The notes beneath the pieces are model-generated. The model was given only the letters and a program-made list of their open reading frames with translations. It was not told the origin of the DNA and did not search any database. DNA of 64,000 nucleotides from Victivallis sp. Marseille-Q1083. Lineage in GTDB: Bacteria; Verrucomicrobiota; Lentisphaeria; Victivallales; Victivallaceae. The position numbers and the translations under genes are program-made. This document shows positions 24,636 through 35,296 of the stretch, one piece after another. Location: assembly GCF_903645315.1 (NCBI RefSeq), contig NZ_CAHJXL010000001.1, forward strand, positions 2,615,991 to 2,679,990, in the 5' to 3' direction. Position 1 is the stretch's first letter. Each line of letters begins with the position of its first letter.

Positions 24636-26927
24636 ATGAGAAAACGATTTTTGATTGGATTGCTGCTGAGCGCCGGGGCATTGCCGCTGCCCGCCGCCTT
24701 TGACGTGGCGGCGGACGGCAAATCGGACGCGGTGATTGTCCTGCCGGCCGAACCGAGCCGGGGCGAACGTTTCGCCGCGCAGGAGCTGCGGAATTATCTG
24801 GAAGAGATTGCCGGCGTCCGGTTGCCGATGGTCGCCGACGACGAAACGCCGGAGGGACCGGCGATTCTGATCGGCAGCCATCCGGGCAATGCCGAAACCG
24901 CCCGGAAACTGGATGCGGCGCAGGACGGTTATGAACGCTATGCCATCCGGGTGGCCGGCGACAAGCTGCATTTGACCGCGCCGCACACGATCGGTTTGAC
25001 CCATGCGGTCTGGGATTATCTGGAAGAACTGGGCGTCGACTGGCTGTTGCCGACCCGTCTGGGGACTTATGTGCCGAAGCTGGCGGTGGTCCGGGCTGAG
25101 GACCGGGAGGATTACCTGGCGCCGCCGATCGAATTCCGGTCGAGCACCAACTATGCCAACGCCGGCGAGCAATGGTATATCGATTCCGCCGGCGGTTATC
25201 CGCACAAAGCGGAAGAGCAGGGCGTCAACGCGGCCAGACTTCACGCGATGCGGCTGCGGCTGAACAGCAACTGCACGTTCGACAAAGCGGACTCCTATGT
25301 CATCCTCGGCGCCGGACACTCCTATATGTATTACCTGCCGATCGAGCGCTACGGCAAGGAGCATCCGGAGTATTTCGGCGAGAAGAACGGTCGGCGGCAG
25401 CAGCCGGGCGAAGAGTGGCAGATCTGCTCCTCCAATGTGGAGGCGGCGGAACTGTTTGCCGCGAACGCGCTGGAGGATATCCGGAAGAATCTGGCCGCCG
25501 GTGTGCCGCCGGAGCGGATTCTGCTGTTCGTCTCGCCGAACGACCATGAATCGCTCTGCGATTGCGCCGAATGCGCGAAGCTGATCGATCCGGACGGTTA
25601 CCGTTCCAGCCAGATTCTGCACTTTGCCAACCTGGTCGCCGACGCCGTTCACCGCCGGGAACCCGGGGTGAAGATCATCTATTACGTCTATCACAATTAC
25701 GGCCGGATTCCGACGAAGGAAGAGCCGCACCACAATGTTTATCCGTTCATCACCGCCTGGACGGCCAACAATTCGCTGGCGGTCAACAATGCCAAGCCGT
25801 TGACCGACCCGGCCGGCAACCGGATTTTCGCCGAGGTATACGACTGGTTTGCCAACCACGCCGACGGCGTCTTTGTCTATCCCTATTACGGCCACTATCT
25901 GTGGTTCACGCCGTGGCCGATGGTGACCCAGATGAAAACGGATTTACCGAGGATGTATTCCTACGGCAATTTCAAAGGAATGGACAGCGAAAGCCACCTG
26001 CACTGGGGGACGCAGAACCTGAATTTTTACCTGCATCCGAAATTGCTGTGGAATCCGGAACTGGATGTCGAGGCGGCGGTGGAAACTTATTGCCGCAAAG
26101 CTTACGGACCGGCCGCTCCGGAAGCGCTCGCCTATTACCGGCTGCTGCAGCGGCAGATGGACGGTTGCGGCTATATCTGCGGCGAACAAATTGAAATCAC
26201 TGCCGTGTTGACGCCGGAAGTGATGGCCGAATGCGGCCGGCTGATGGCGGCGGCGGCGGAGAAGCTGCCGGAGATGGATGAGGCGACCGCCTGGCGGACC
26301 GAAGTGTTGCTGGCCGGCTGGCGTTATTCCGCCAAATTCGGCCGGATGATGCAGTTGATCCGCTATGGCGACCGGCCGGAGTGTCAGCCGGAGCTGAAAC
26401 AATTGTTCGATGAGATCAATGCCTTTGCCGACACGGAGTTGGGAAAATTAGTCTTTGAAAATCGGATTATCAAGGGCGTTTGCGGCGGCGTCGCCGACGC
26501 GGTGAAGATCAATCTGGCGGCGATTCCGAAGGGTGACAGTTACTACAGCGACCGTTTCCTGTATGGCGGCACCTTGAAGTTCTATGCCGATTTCGAGCAT
26601 ACGCAGTTCGATCTGTGGGGCGTCCAGGCGCAGCCGGGACGGGAAGGGCGGATTACGTTGCCGCTGAAAACGGCGGAGGGGGTGTTCAAAAAAGTGATGC
26701 TGGACTTTTATCTGACATCGCCGGGAATGCGGCTTTGGGGCGTGGACGCGGCCGGACAACAGCAGTTGATCCGTGATTTCAGTGCCAGCGGTCCGACCGG
26801 CCCGGTGGAAGTGCCGGAAGCGCTGCTGGGGCGGGAGATGCTGACGCTGGTCTGGACTTTGGACAATGCTTCGGAGACGGCTTGCGGGATGCTGTTATAT
26901 GGAAGTGTCTCCTGTTCGGTGGAATAA
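24636..26927 (+). CDS. Secreted DUF4838 (glycoside-hydrolase-like) protein
   Basis: The 763-residue protein has a signal peptide (to about residue 21, …LPLPAA). It also has an N-terminal GH67/GH20-like alpha/beta domain (SRGERFAAQELRNYLEEIAGVRLPMV), the fragment THAVWDYLEELGVDWLLPTRLG, and a central barrel region. The latter contains LLFVSPNDHESLCDCAECAK and YYVYHNYGRIP. This matches DUF4838, a family related to alpha-glucuronidases and often found in polysaccharide loci. The ATG at 24636 follows AAGGAG by 8 bases; an earlier ATG at 24615 lacks a site. It is the last gene of the gntR operon and is followed by a very strong terminator. Confidence 0.85.
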   Translation: MRKRFLIGLLLSAGALPLPAAFDVAADGKSDAVIVLPAEPSRGERFAAQELRNYLEEIAGVRLPMVADDETPEGPAILIGSHPGNAETARKLDAAQDGYERYAIRVAGDKLHLTAPHTIGLTHAVWDYLEELGVDWLLPTRLGTYVPKLAVVRAEDREDYLAPPIEFRSSTNYANAGEQWYIDSAGGYPHKAEEQGVNAARLHAMRLRLNSNCTFDKADSYVILGAGHSYMYYLPIERYGKEHPEYFGEKNGRRQQPGEEWQICSSNVEAAELFAANALEDIRKNLAAGVPPERILLFVSPNDHESLCDCAECAKLIDPDGYRSSQILHFANLVADAVHRREPGVKIIYYVYHNYGRIPTKEEPHHNVYPFITAWTANNSLAVNNAKPLTDPAGNRIFAEVYDWFANHADGVFVYPYYGHYLWFTPWPMVTQMKTDLPRMYSYGNFKGMDSESHLHWGTQNLNFYLHPKLLWNPELDVEAAVETYCRKAYGPAAPEALAYYRLLQRQMDGCGYICGEQIEITAVLTPEVMAECGRLMAAAAEKLPEMDEATAWRTEVLLAGWRYSAKFGRMMQLIRYGDRPECQPELKQLFDEINAFADTELGKLVFENRIIKGVCGGVADAVKINLAAIPKGDSYYSDRFLYGGTLKFYADFEHTQFDLWGVQAQPGREGRITLPLKTAEGVFKKVMLDFYLTSPGMRLWGVDAAGQQQLIRDFSASGPTGPVEVPEALLGREMLTLVWTLDNASETACGMLLYGSVSCSVE

Positions 26928-26981
26928 TATTATTTGACGCTCCAAGACCAGTTTTTTCGTAAAAACGGTTCGCTCAATGCG

Positions 26982-27018
26982 CCGGCGCCCCGGGACGTAC
27001 CCGGGGCGCCGGTTTTTT
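26982..27018 (+). terminator. Strong terminator after the DUF4838 gene
   Basis: A perfect 13-bp GC-rich stem (CCGGCGCCCCGGG / CCCGGGGCGCCGG) with loop ACGTA is followed by T6. There is no T-run on the minus side, but it could still slow transcription from the convergent response-regulator operon. Confidence 0.95.
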
Positions 27019-27034
27019 ATGGTTTGAAGGAATA

Positions 27035-27716
<682 letters not shown>

Positions 27717-27733
<17 letters not shown>

Positions 27734-29348
27734 CTTTCACTTTCGCTTCGAATTTGGGCAGTACAATACGAAAAGCGACGCCCGGCGTTTCCGGCTCGAG
27801 CCGCAGGTCGCCGTGCTGGTCGCGCAGCAGCTTGCGGGCGATGGTCAGACCGAGGCCGCTGCCGGCGCATTTTGCGGTCAGCCGGTTGTCGCAGCGGTAG
27901 AATTTCCGGAATACCTTGCGCCGGGCGGCCGGCGGAATGCCCGGCCCGTAATCGCGCAGCCGGATTTCCGCCGCGTGTTCCGCGTCCAGCAGCGTCAGGT
28001 CCAGCCGGCCGCCGCCGTCGGCATATTTCAGCGCATTGCTCAGCAGGTTCTGCAGGACCTGCTGCAGTGCGTCGGCGTCGATGAAAGCCCGGAGCGGTTG
28101 CTCCGGCAGAACCAGCCGCAGTTCCAGCGCCCGGGCGGTCAGTTGCGGCTGCCAATCGGCCGCCAGCCGGGCCAGGAATTCCTGCAGTTGCACATCCTGC
28201 GGGTGGTATTGTTTTTTGTTGACTTCCAGTTTGCTGAAATCGAGCACATTGGCGATCAGCCGGCTCAACCGCTCGCTTTCGGCCAGGATGATTTCCAGGT
28301 AATGCGCCTGTTTCGGCGGCGGCAGCCGATCGCCGTGGTCGTGCAGCATTTCGGCGTAAATTCGGATGCTGGTCAGCGGCGTCTTCAATTCATGGGAAAC
28401 GTTGGCGACGAAACTGGTCTTCTGGCCGGCCAGTTGCAGTTGGCGGCGGACCAGGTAAATCAGCAGGCCGCCGCCGGCGACGATGACCAGCAGCAGGCTG
28501 GCCAGTTGCAGCAGCAGCAGTGAAACGAAACCGCCGGCGAACTGTTCCTGGCGCAACCGGCCGTTCAGTTGGACGCCGGGCAGCAGTTCCGAGGAAACCG
28601 GAATACCGATCTGCGGCGGCAGGGTCCGGTCCGCCGGAGCGCCGAAGGCGGCGAGCAGATTGCCGTTCGGTTCGGTCAGTTCCAGCCGGTGCCCGCCGGG
28701 CAGTTCGCTCGGCAGCAGCGGCAGCAAACGGGAAAGCAGCACGATGAAGTTGAGTTCCAGTCCGATGAGCTGCTCCGGGTTTTGCGGGTTGCGGCAGTAA
28801 AGCAGCGGCCGGAATTCATTGTCGGCAAACCAGTTCAGCCAGCCGGCGTTCTTTCCGGCGCTCAGGCTTTGGAAACGGCAGACCAACAGCGGGGCGGCGA
28901 AAGCCGGCGGTTCCGGCAGGAAGGATTCCCGGTCCGGCGCTTCCGCTTCCGGCAGCGCTTCCGGCTGCCGGGCGCTGACGAACTCCTCGAACAACGGGGC
29001 GAAACGGCGATGGAAGCGGCTGTCGGGGGCCGGCTGGAGCAGCCGGTCGCCCTGCAGCCGGAAGGCGTTGATCGCCAATGGTTCCCGCTCGACAAAACGA
29101 GAGAGCTTTTCCGGATCGTCGAAACCGATGTCGCGCAACTGTCCGGTCAGCGCCTGCCGGATATTGTCGAGTTCATTGTGCAGCCGGTTGGCCAGCAGCC
29201 GGCACTCCTGCTCCAGATAGTCGAGCTCGGTTTGGCGCTGATATTTCAATTCGTGACGGGACAGCGAAAATGCCAGCCCGCCGAGCAGCGCGGCAGCCAG
29301 CCCGACGAGAACGGCGATGCACAAAATGAAACGGTTTTGACTGATCAT
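27717..29348 (-). CDS. Sensor histidine kinase with periplasmic domain
   Basis: The 543-residue kinase has a membrane segment at residues 7-28, a large extracytoplasmic region of about 245 residues, a second segment near 274-300, then HisKA with His319 (FVANVSHELKTPL). The HATPase_c motifs are N (LQNLLSNALKYADGG), G1 (IRLRDYGPGIP), F and G2 (AGSGLGLTIARKL). It should phosphorylate the regulator encoded downstream. The extracytoplasmic domain is not a recognisable sensor type. The start at 29348 has a poor ribosome-binding site; a TTG at 29378 is the alternative. Its position after the VWA gene suggests the VWA protein and kinase work together. Confidence 0.9.
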
Positions 29349-29410
29349 GTTCGAAACATAACGCCGCAACCGGAGCAATGCAAGAGCGATCCGGTTGCGG
29401 CGGATTTATT

Positions 29411-30796
29411 TTAATGGTGTTCCTGACTCTGCTGGACCGGCTGTGAATTCAAAAACTGGTAGTTTGTTCCTCGAATGCGTTTCCTGGCTTTATTGAATTG
29501 TTCACTGTCGTCCTGGCTGGCTTCCAGATCAATCTGCTGCTGCTCCAGCAGTTTGGCTTCCGCTTCCAGCTTGAGCGCCGCGGGAGCGGCGGCGGCATTG
29601 TCGGCTGCTGCATCGAACATGGCTCCCACATTGGTCAGAACGTATTCGGCATTGTCCTCCATGATTTTGTTGGCGCCGTAGAAATTGCCGCGGTCGGCTT
29701 CCTCCAGCGCTTTCTGTTTGTTCAGGGCGCTTTGGGTGACGACGACATCGGCGCGTACCGCCGGATTGAGGCTTTGCTCGACTTTCTCGGTCTGGGTGGT
29801 GAATTCCGCGGCGGCGGCGACTTCCGGAATGCGTACCGGCGTGCCGTCCAGCGCCGTCAGTTCCGTCGATACCGAACTGAGCGCCAGCCGAGTGTCGGGC
29901 TTTTGCGGCGGCACCTCAACCTGGAGAATGAGCACCTTGGACTGGCTGGCGTAAAGTTGATTGAATTTCATCGTCAGTGTGTTGCCGTCGATGCTGCAGT
30001 CGTGGCCGAGGATGCCTTTGAGCTTGACGTCATCCGGGCAGGTGATGCGCAATTTGACGTCCTTGGCGGCGACCTGCAGCGCGGCGCCGAGTTCTTTTTC
30101 GAAGATTTTCGGCAAATCGCGGCTGTTTTCGACGAAGTAGAAATTGCCGTCGCTGTTCTGCGCCAGCGCAGTCATCAAATCCTCGTTGTAATCGAAACCG
30201 AGACCGATGGTGCTGACCGAAATCCCTTCTTTGATCAGGCTGCCGCCGAGACTGCCGAGCTGTTCCGGCCGGGAGAAGCCGACGTTGGCCAGGCCGTCGG
30301 AGAGCAGGATGATCCGGTTGACGTAGCCCTCTTGGGCGTTTTTACGCAATTCATGCGCGCCGAGGGAAACGCCGGCGAACAAGGCGGTGCTGCCGCCCGG
30401 GCGGATATTCTTGATGGTCCGGATGATGTCGGCCTTGGCGCTCCGGGTGACCGGCATCGATGGGATGAGCGTGTTGGCCTCCGAATCGTAAACGGTCAGC
30501 GCGAACAGATCGCCATCCGACAGCAGTTCGACGGCGGCGATGGCGGCTTCCCTGGCTTTTTGCAGCTTGTTGTCGCTCTGCATCGAGCCGGAGCGGTCGA
30601 GAACGATGCTCAAATTGACCTTGGCCCGGTCGGCGGTCTGTTCCGGCGGCGGGGCCGCCAGTTCGATGCGGATCATCGCGTCCTGCCGGCAGTCGGCAGC
30701 CATCACCGGTTGCTCGGGGTCGACGTTGAGCGTGATGGTGGCTGCCTGGAGGGCGGTGAGGCCGGCGGTCAGCGCGGCGCTTAACAATTTTTTCAT
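29411..30796 (-). CDS. Secreted von Willebrand factor A protein
   Basis: The 461-residue protein has a signal peptide (cleavage near residue 18, ALQAA). Its VWA domain carries a complete MIDAS site: DRSGSM at 67-72, the Thr region GGSTALFAG and LLSDGLANVG. The C-terminal quarter is rich in Ala, Glu and Gln with heptad-like spacing and may form a coiled coil. VWA domains bind partner proteins through a metal ion. The gene has a strong AAGGAGT site, is the first of an operon with the histidine kinase and response regulator, and is divergent from the MoxR/Bat cluster whose members also carry VWA domains. Confidence 0.88.
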   Translation of the reverse strand: MKKLLSAALTAGLTALQAATITLNVDPEQPVMAADCRQDAMIRIELAAPPPEQTADRAKVNLSIVLDRSGSMQSDNKLQKAREAAIAAVELLSDGDLFALTVYDSEANTLIPSMPVTRSAKADIIRTIKNIRPGGSTALFAGVSLGAHELRKNAQEGYVNRIILLSDGLANVGFSRPEQLGSLGGSLIKEGISVSTIGLGFDYNEDLMTALAQNSDGNFYFVENSRDLPKIFEKELGAALQVAAKDVKLRITCPDDVKLKGILGHDCSIDGNTLTMKFNQLYASQSKVLILQVEVPPQKPDTRLALSSVSTELTALDGTPVRIPEVAAAAEFTTQTEKVEQSLNPAVRADVVVTQSALNKQKALEEADRGNFYGANKIMEDNAEYVLTNVGAMFDAAADNAAAAPAALKLEAEAKLLEQQQIDLEASQDDSEQFNKARKRIRGTNYQFLNSQPVQQSQEHH

Positions 30797-30927
30797 GATC
30801 GGTACTCCTTCCGGTTATTTTAGTAATAGTATAGAATAATTTCAATTCGGAAGTGTCACAAAGCTGTAAAATGATTGTCAAAAGATTGTAAAAATTCAAA
30901 AAACCGCACTTTTTTGCGTCTGAATCA

Positions 30928-30956
30928 TTGACAAGTGAAAAAAGAACAATTAGCTT
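30928..30956 (+). promoter_or_regulatory. Possible promoter of the MoxR/Bat cluster
   Basis: TTGACA (30928-30933) and TAGCTT (30951-30956) are 17 bases apart, about 70 bases before the first gene of the cluster. The -35 is perfect and the -10 is weak, as for a promoter that needs an activator. Confidence 0.4.
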
Positions 30957-31028
30957 TGAAGCGGTAACCGGAATTCGCGGCGGAATGGTTGCTGGTTGCC
31001 GTGGATTTCCGCAACGTGGGCAAGGTGT

Positions 31029-32486
31029 ATGTATCACAACAGTTCCGTAATCGATAAGTTGAACAGAGCGGTCAGCCTGATGCGTCGCCGTCTGCTGGTC
31101 GTTTTGTCCGTCCGTATTTTCTGCTTGAGTGGCGCCGCGACGTTGTTTTCCGCTGGCGCCGTGCTGGTGGTGCTCCAGGCTACCCGGATTCTGACGCCGC
31201 TGTGGGCTGTGTCGCTGCCGGCGGCGGCGCTGCTGTTGGCGGCGGCCGCCGCCTGGTTGCTGGCGCGCCGGCAATTGCCGAGCCGCGCCCAGCTCGTCAC
31301 GCTGCTGGACAGCCGCTGCCCGGAGGGCGGCGGGCTGGTCTGCGCTTTGCAGGAACTGCCGATCGGCGACTGGGAAAGGCGCATTCAGTTGCCGGAATTG
31401 CCGCGTATTTCCTGTGAACTGGGCCGTCGGGTGGCGGTGCTGCTGCTGGCTTTCGCGTTTGTCGGCGCCAGCTTCATGACGCCGAGTCTGCAGCGCGAGG
31501 AGGTGACGGTGACCCGGCTGGATGTCACCGCCGAAGTCGACCGGGCCCGGGAACAGCTGGAATTGCTCAACGATGAACAGTTGATTCCGGAGCTGGAAAA
31601 GGACGAACTGCTGGAGGAGTTGAGCCAGTTGGAGGAGAATGCGCTCGGACTGGACCCGGTCAAGAGTTTCGAGGCGCTGGATCATTTGAGCCGCACCTTG
31701 CAGAATCAACTGATGAATGCCGAATTGAGGACGATGAATGCGCAGAATCAGTTGGAGATGGTGGAGCAGTTGACGGAACTGGTTGAGGCCGCCGCCGCGT
31801 CGATGCCGGAGGAAGAACTGGGCGAGGCGCTGTCCGAATTGGACCAGTTGATGGAAAAATTGAGGGAAAAAGAACCGCTGCTGGACCGGAAAGGCGGCGG
31901 CTCCGGCGACGGGTCGTTCGCCGAATCCGGCACCGCCGGCATGAAGGAACAGAATGCGTTGACTCAGCAGGAATTGGAAAATCTGCAGCAGAAATTGCAG
32001 GAGCAGTTGGCGAAGAACGGCGGCAGCCAGAAGGGGAACGGACAGAAGGGCGCCGGCAAAGCCGGCCGCGGCAACCAGGCGAGTATGGAAAAGTTGCAGC
32101 AGTTCCTGGCGGCCAACGGCATGGCGAAACGCCAATCCGGCATGAACAGCAAATTGAACACGATGTGCCAGGGGATGATGCCCGGCAACGGCGGCATCGG
32201 CAAGGGGCCGGGAGCGGCGCCGTTGACCTTCGAGCGGCGTGATTTGAGCGGGGACAACCATTTCGAAGAGTTGATGCTGCCGCCGGGGGCGCTGGACTGG
32301 CGCGATTCGGTGGTCGTCGGCGTAACTGCCGCGGAAGCGAAGGCGAACGAGGATTCGGCCCCGGCCGGGCACGGCGCGTTGGAGGGGGTGGCCGCCGGTG
32401 TTCGGGAACGGCGCGGCCAGACGCTGCAGCCGCGTCACCGGGCGGCGGTCGGCAACTATTTCGAACGGCAAACGGACAAAGAATAA
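31029..32486 (+). CDS. Membrane protein with long coiled coil, first gene of MoxR cluster
   Basis: The 485-residue protein has two hydrophobic segments near residues 28-80 and one near 125-142. A long acidic, Leu/Glu/Gln-rich region follows (residues about 150-330; for example LELLNDEQLIPELEKDELLEELSQLEENAL) that should form coiled coils, then a Gly/Lys/Gln-rich stretch and a short folded end. It resembles the DUF4175-like proteins found beside MoxR genes, but this is tentative. The ATG at 31029 follows AAGG. It probably links the membrane to the MoxR ATPase encoded next. Confidence 0.7.
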   Translation: MYHNSSVIDKLNRAVSLMRRRLLVVLSVRIFCLSGAATLFSAGAVLVVLQATRILTPLWAVSLPAAALLLAAAAAWLLARRQLPSRAQLVTLLDSRCPEGGGLVCALQELPIGDWERRIQLPELPRISCELGRRVAVLLLAFAFVGASFMTPSLQREEVTVTRLDVTAEVDRAREQLELLNDEQLIPELEKDELLEELSQLEENALGLDPVKSFEALDHLSRTLQNQLMNAELRTMNAQNQLEMVEQLTELVEAAAASMPEEELGEALSELDQLMEKLREKEPLLDRKGGGSGDGSFAESGTAGMKEQNALTQQELENLQQKLQEQLAKNGGSQKGNGQKGAGKAGRGNQASMEKLQQFLAANGMAKRQSGMNSKLNTMCQGMMPGNGGIGKGPGAAPLTFERRDLSGDNHFEELMLPPGALDWRDSVVVGVTAAEAKANEDSAPAGHGALEGVAAGVRERRGQTLQPRHRAAVGNYFERQTDKE

Positions 32487-32533
32487 CGAAATCGATCTTG
32501 ATAGCAAGCATCAGTAGTCAGAAAGGTATTGGC

Positions 32534-33565
32534 ATGTCAATGGAGTCATTGCTTCCGGAAGCAGAATTGAGTGCCGCATCGCAGGCGGCCAATCGTGTGT
32601 TGAGTGAGCTGGATCAAATTCTGCTCGGGCATTCCGACTTGCACCGGATGGTGCTCATCGGCGTATTCAGCCGCGGCCATATCCTGCTCGAAGGCCTGCC
32701 GGGGGTCGGCAAGACGGCCCTGGTCAAAGCCCTGGGACATCTGCTTACGCTGGATTTCAACCGGATCCAGTTCACCCCGGACCTGATGCCCAGCGATATC
32801 CTTGGAACCAATATCCTGCAGGAGCGGGCCGACCGTTCGCGCGACATGGTGTTCCGGCCCGGCCCGGTTTTCACCAATCTGCTGCTGGCCGATGAAATCA
32901 ACCGGGCGTCGCCGAAAACGCAATCGGCGATGCTGGAGGCGATGCAGGAAGCGGCGGTGACCTTGCTGGGCGAGACCCGCAAGCTGCCGTTCCCGTTTTT
33001 CGTGCTGGCTTCGCAGAACCCGATCGAGATGGAGGGGACTTACCCGATTCCGGAAGCGCAGTTGGACCGTTTCATGTTCAAGCTGGAAGTCAACACCGTC
33101 GACAGCGCGACGTTGACCGATATCATCAGTTCGCGCCGCCGCGGCGAGGCGCCGGCGTCGGAATGGGCGTTGAGCCGGGCGGAATTGGATCGTATTTTTG
33201 CGGTGATGGATCAGATTCATCTGACCCGGCCGGTGGCCAATTACATCGCCCGGCTGGTGGCGGCCAGCCATCCCGGCGCGCCGGAGGCGCTGCCGCAGAC
33301 CAACGAATATCTGGCTTACGGCGCGTCGCCGCGCGCCGCCATCGCGATGGCCGAGGCGTCCCGCGCTGCGGCGCTGCTGAGCAACCGTCCGTCGGTCAGT
33401 TTCGACGATGTGAAGCTGGTGGCGCCGCCGGTATTGAAGCACCGGTTGATTCTCAATTACAAGGCGCGCATGGACAAGGTGACGGCGGATGCCGTCATCC
33501 GCGAACTGCTCGCCAAAGTGGACGTCGCCGGCATCGACCTGCCCGGTGGAGTGGAAATTCAATGA
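32534..33565 (+). CDS. MoxR-family AAA+ ATPase
   Basis: The 343-residue protein carries Walker A GLPGVGKT (residues 54-61), Walker B LLLADE (116-121) followed by INRASPKTQ, sensor 1 in VLASQNP, the arginine finger region EAQLDRFMFK, and sensor 2 ASPRAAIAM. MoxR ATPases act as chaperones that activate or load metal ions into VWA-containing partners, which fits the VWA and DUF58 proteins encoded downstream. The ATG at 32534 follows GAAAGG. It lies 47 bases after the previous gene. Confidence 0.95.
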   Translation: MSMESLLPEAELSAASQAANRVLSELDQILLGHSDLHRMVLIGVFSRGHILLEGLPGVGKTALVKALGHLLTLDFNRIQFTPDLMPSDILGTNILQERADRSRDMVFRPGPVFTNLLLADEINRASPKTQSAMLEAMQEAAVTLLGETRKLPFPFFVLASQNPIEMEGTYPIPEAQLDRFMFKLEVNTVDSATLTDIISSRRRGEAPASEWALSRAELDRIFAVMDQIHLTRPVANYIARLVAASHPGAPEALPQTNEYLAYGASPRAAIAMAEASRAAALLSNRPSVSFDDVKLVAPPVLKHRLILNYKARMDKVTADAVIRELLAKVDVAGIDLPGGVEIQ

Positions 33566-33595
33566 GGCCGGAACGGGTGTGAAGGAGATGGGACG

Positions 33596-35296
33596 ATGAG
33601 GAAAATAACGACGATGGGAGCGGCTGCGGTCCTGGCATTGCTGGCGTTTTTGCCGCTGTCGCTGCGGGCCGTCGAATTGAATGAAGTCGATGTCACTTTG
33701 CTGCCGCAGTTGGTGGGACGCGGCAACGGTTACACTGAAATCGGTTTTTCGCTGACCAACCGCAGTCCGGAAGTCAAACAGGTGGGATTGACGCTTGAGG
33801 CGGCTTACAACTACGGCAGGGGGCTCAACCGGCTGTCGCGCAAGGTGACGCTGCCGCCGGAAAGCAGCATGAAAGTGTCGTTGTGGCAGCCGCCGCTGGC
33901 GATGAACAATCCGCAGTTGACGATCGAGGTCAACGGCCGGGTATTCACGCCGGACAAGCACAATCTGCAGCCGGGAACTTCCGGCAATTTCGGCCGCAAC
34001 ACGGTGATTCTGCTGTCGCAGCAGGTACCGGGCAATTCCGGTAAATTTTATCAGGGCCCGGCCGGCAGTTACAGCGGCGGCATCGAATACCAGATGTCCA
34101 GCATGCCGGTGGCCCAGTGGAGCAAATACGCGCTGGCCTACAGCGGCGTGCCGATGATCATGTTGACCGGCCGGGATTGGAAGGAGATGCCGGAAGAGGT
34201 GAAAAACGCTTTGCTGCAGTACGCCGACCTCGGAGGCGTCATTCTGCTGATCGGCGTGGAAGCGCCGGAGCGGGCGGTGCTGCTGAACGAATATTGGCGG
34301 CGTGAAAACGTCGGATTCGGTTATTTGCTGTACTCCTCCATTGAACCGGAAGCATTTTCGGAGAGCGACTGGCAGTATCTGGAGCGCGACTGGCAGCGCT
34401 TCCAGAATACGGTCAACGACAACGCGATGAAGAACAGCGGTAATCTGTTCCGGGCGCTGCTGTCGATCGACAGCAACAATTTTCCGGCGGTGCCGCTGAT
34501 GCTGGTGATGGTGGTTTTCGCCATCATCGTCGGGCCGGTCAACTACATCGTCCTGATGCGCCGGAAACGTTTGATGCTGCTGCTGGTGACGACGCCGCTG
34601 ATTTCGCTGGTGTTCGCCGGACTGATCGTCGGCTATGCCTTCGTCGCCGAAGGCTGGGGTATCCAGCAGGGAATTCATTCGATGACCTACCTCGATGAAA
34701 TCCGCCAGCAGGCGGCCACCATCGGCAACATGGGAATTTACGGTGCGGTGTCGCCGGACGGCCTGAAATTTTCTGAGGCGATGGAATTGCGTTTCGGCGA
34801 AGGCACCGCCGATTCCGGCTATCTGCAGATTGACGACAGTGCCGGCCAGTTGCTGACCGGCAGCTGGTTCGTGCCGCGGCTGCCGGGTGCGATTGCTTTC
34901 CGCAAAGCGGAAAATCGGCTGGAACGGTTGAAAATCAACCCGCTGGCGGACGGCAGCCTGGAAGTGGTCAACGGCCTGGGCGGGGAAATCACTTTCCTGG
35001 CGATCAAAATGCCGGACCGGAAAGCGTATGAATCTGCGACGCCGCTGCCCGGCGGCGCCCGGGCGGTGCTGTGGCCGAAGGAGGGCGGCGGCGTCAGCCG
35101 GGAATTTGAACTGCGCGACAACTTTCTGCACGGCTGGAACTCCTTCCGCCAGCCGTCGGCGGAACAGTTGCCGGCCGGCAACTATTACGCCGAGCTGGTC
35201 GCTTCGCCGTTTATCGAAACCGGCTTTGAAGCCGGAAAATTGTCGCAGAAAGCCGCGGTATTCGGGCACTTTGCAGAGGAGGAAAAAACGAAATGA
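33596..35296 (+). CDS. Secreted/membrane protein of the MoxR cluster
   Basis: The 566-residue protein has a signal peptide (to about residue 24), an extracytoplasmic first half with a glutamine-amidotransferase-like strand/helix pattern (YADLGGVILLIGVEAPER), and two membrane segments near residues 302-320 and 325-350. A further beta-rich domain follows. No enzyme motif is clear. Its place between MoxR and an ABC transporter suggests an extracytoplasmic partner, comparable to GldG-like soluble domains fused to ABC-2 systems. It overlaps the next ATG by four bases. Confidence 0.75.
   Translation: MRKITTMGAAAVLALLAFLPLSLRAVELNEVDVTLLPQLVGRGNGYTEIGFSLTNRSPEVKQVGLTLEAAYNYGRGLNRLSRKVTLPPESSMKVSLWQPPLAMNNPQLTIEVNGRVFTPDKHNLQPGTSGNFGRNTVILLSQQVPGNSGKFYQGPAGSYSGGIEYQMSSMPVAQWSKYALAYSGVPMIMLTGRDWKEMPEEVKNALLQYADLGGVILLIGVEAPERAVLLNEYWRRENVGFGYLLYSSIEPEAFSESDWQYLERDWQRFQNTVNDNAMKNSGNLFRALLSIDSNNFPAVPLMLVMVVFAIIVGPVNYIVLMRRKRLMLLLVTTPLISLVFAGLIVGYAFVAEGWGIQQGIHSMTYLDEIRQQAATIGNMGIYGAVSPDGLKFSEAMELRFGEGTADSGYLQIDDSAGQLLTGSWFVPRLPGAIAFRKAENRLERLKINPLADGSLEVVNGLGGEITFLAIKMPDRKAYESATPLPGGARAVLWPKEGGGVSREFELRDNFLHGWNSFRQPSAEQLPAGNYYAELVASPFIETGFEAGKLSQKAAVFGHFAEEEKTK

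Noticed and set aside
23949-25895. 648-codon minus-strand frame
   Set aside because: It overlaps the prepilin and DUF4838 genes in antisense and lacks motifs.
32546-35269. 907-codon open frame on the minus strand
   Set aside because: It is antisense to MoxR and the next gene. The composition (Gln, Arg, His-rich) is typical of a GC-rich shadow frame.
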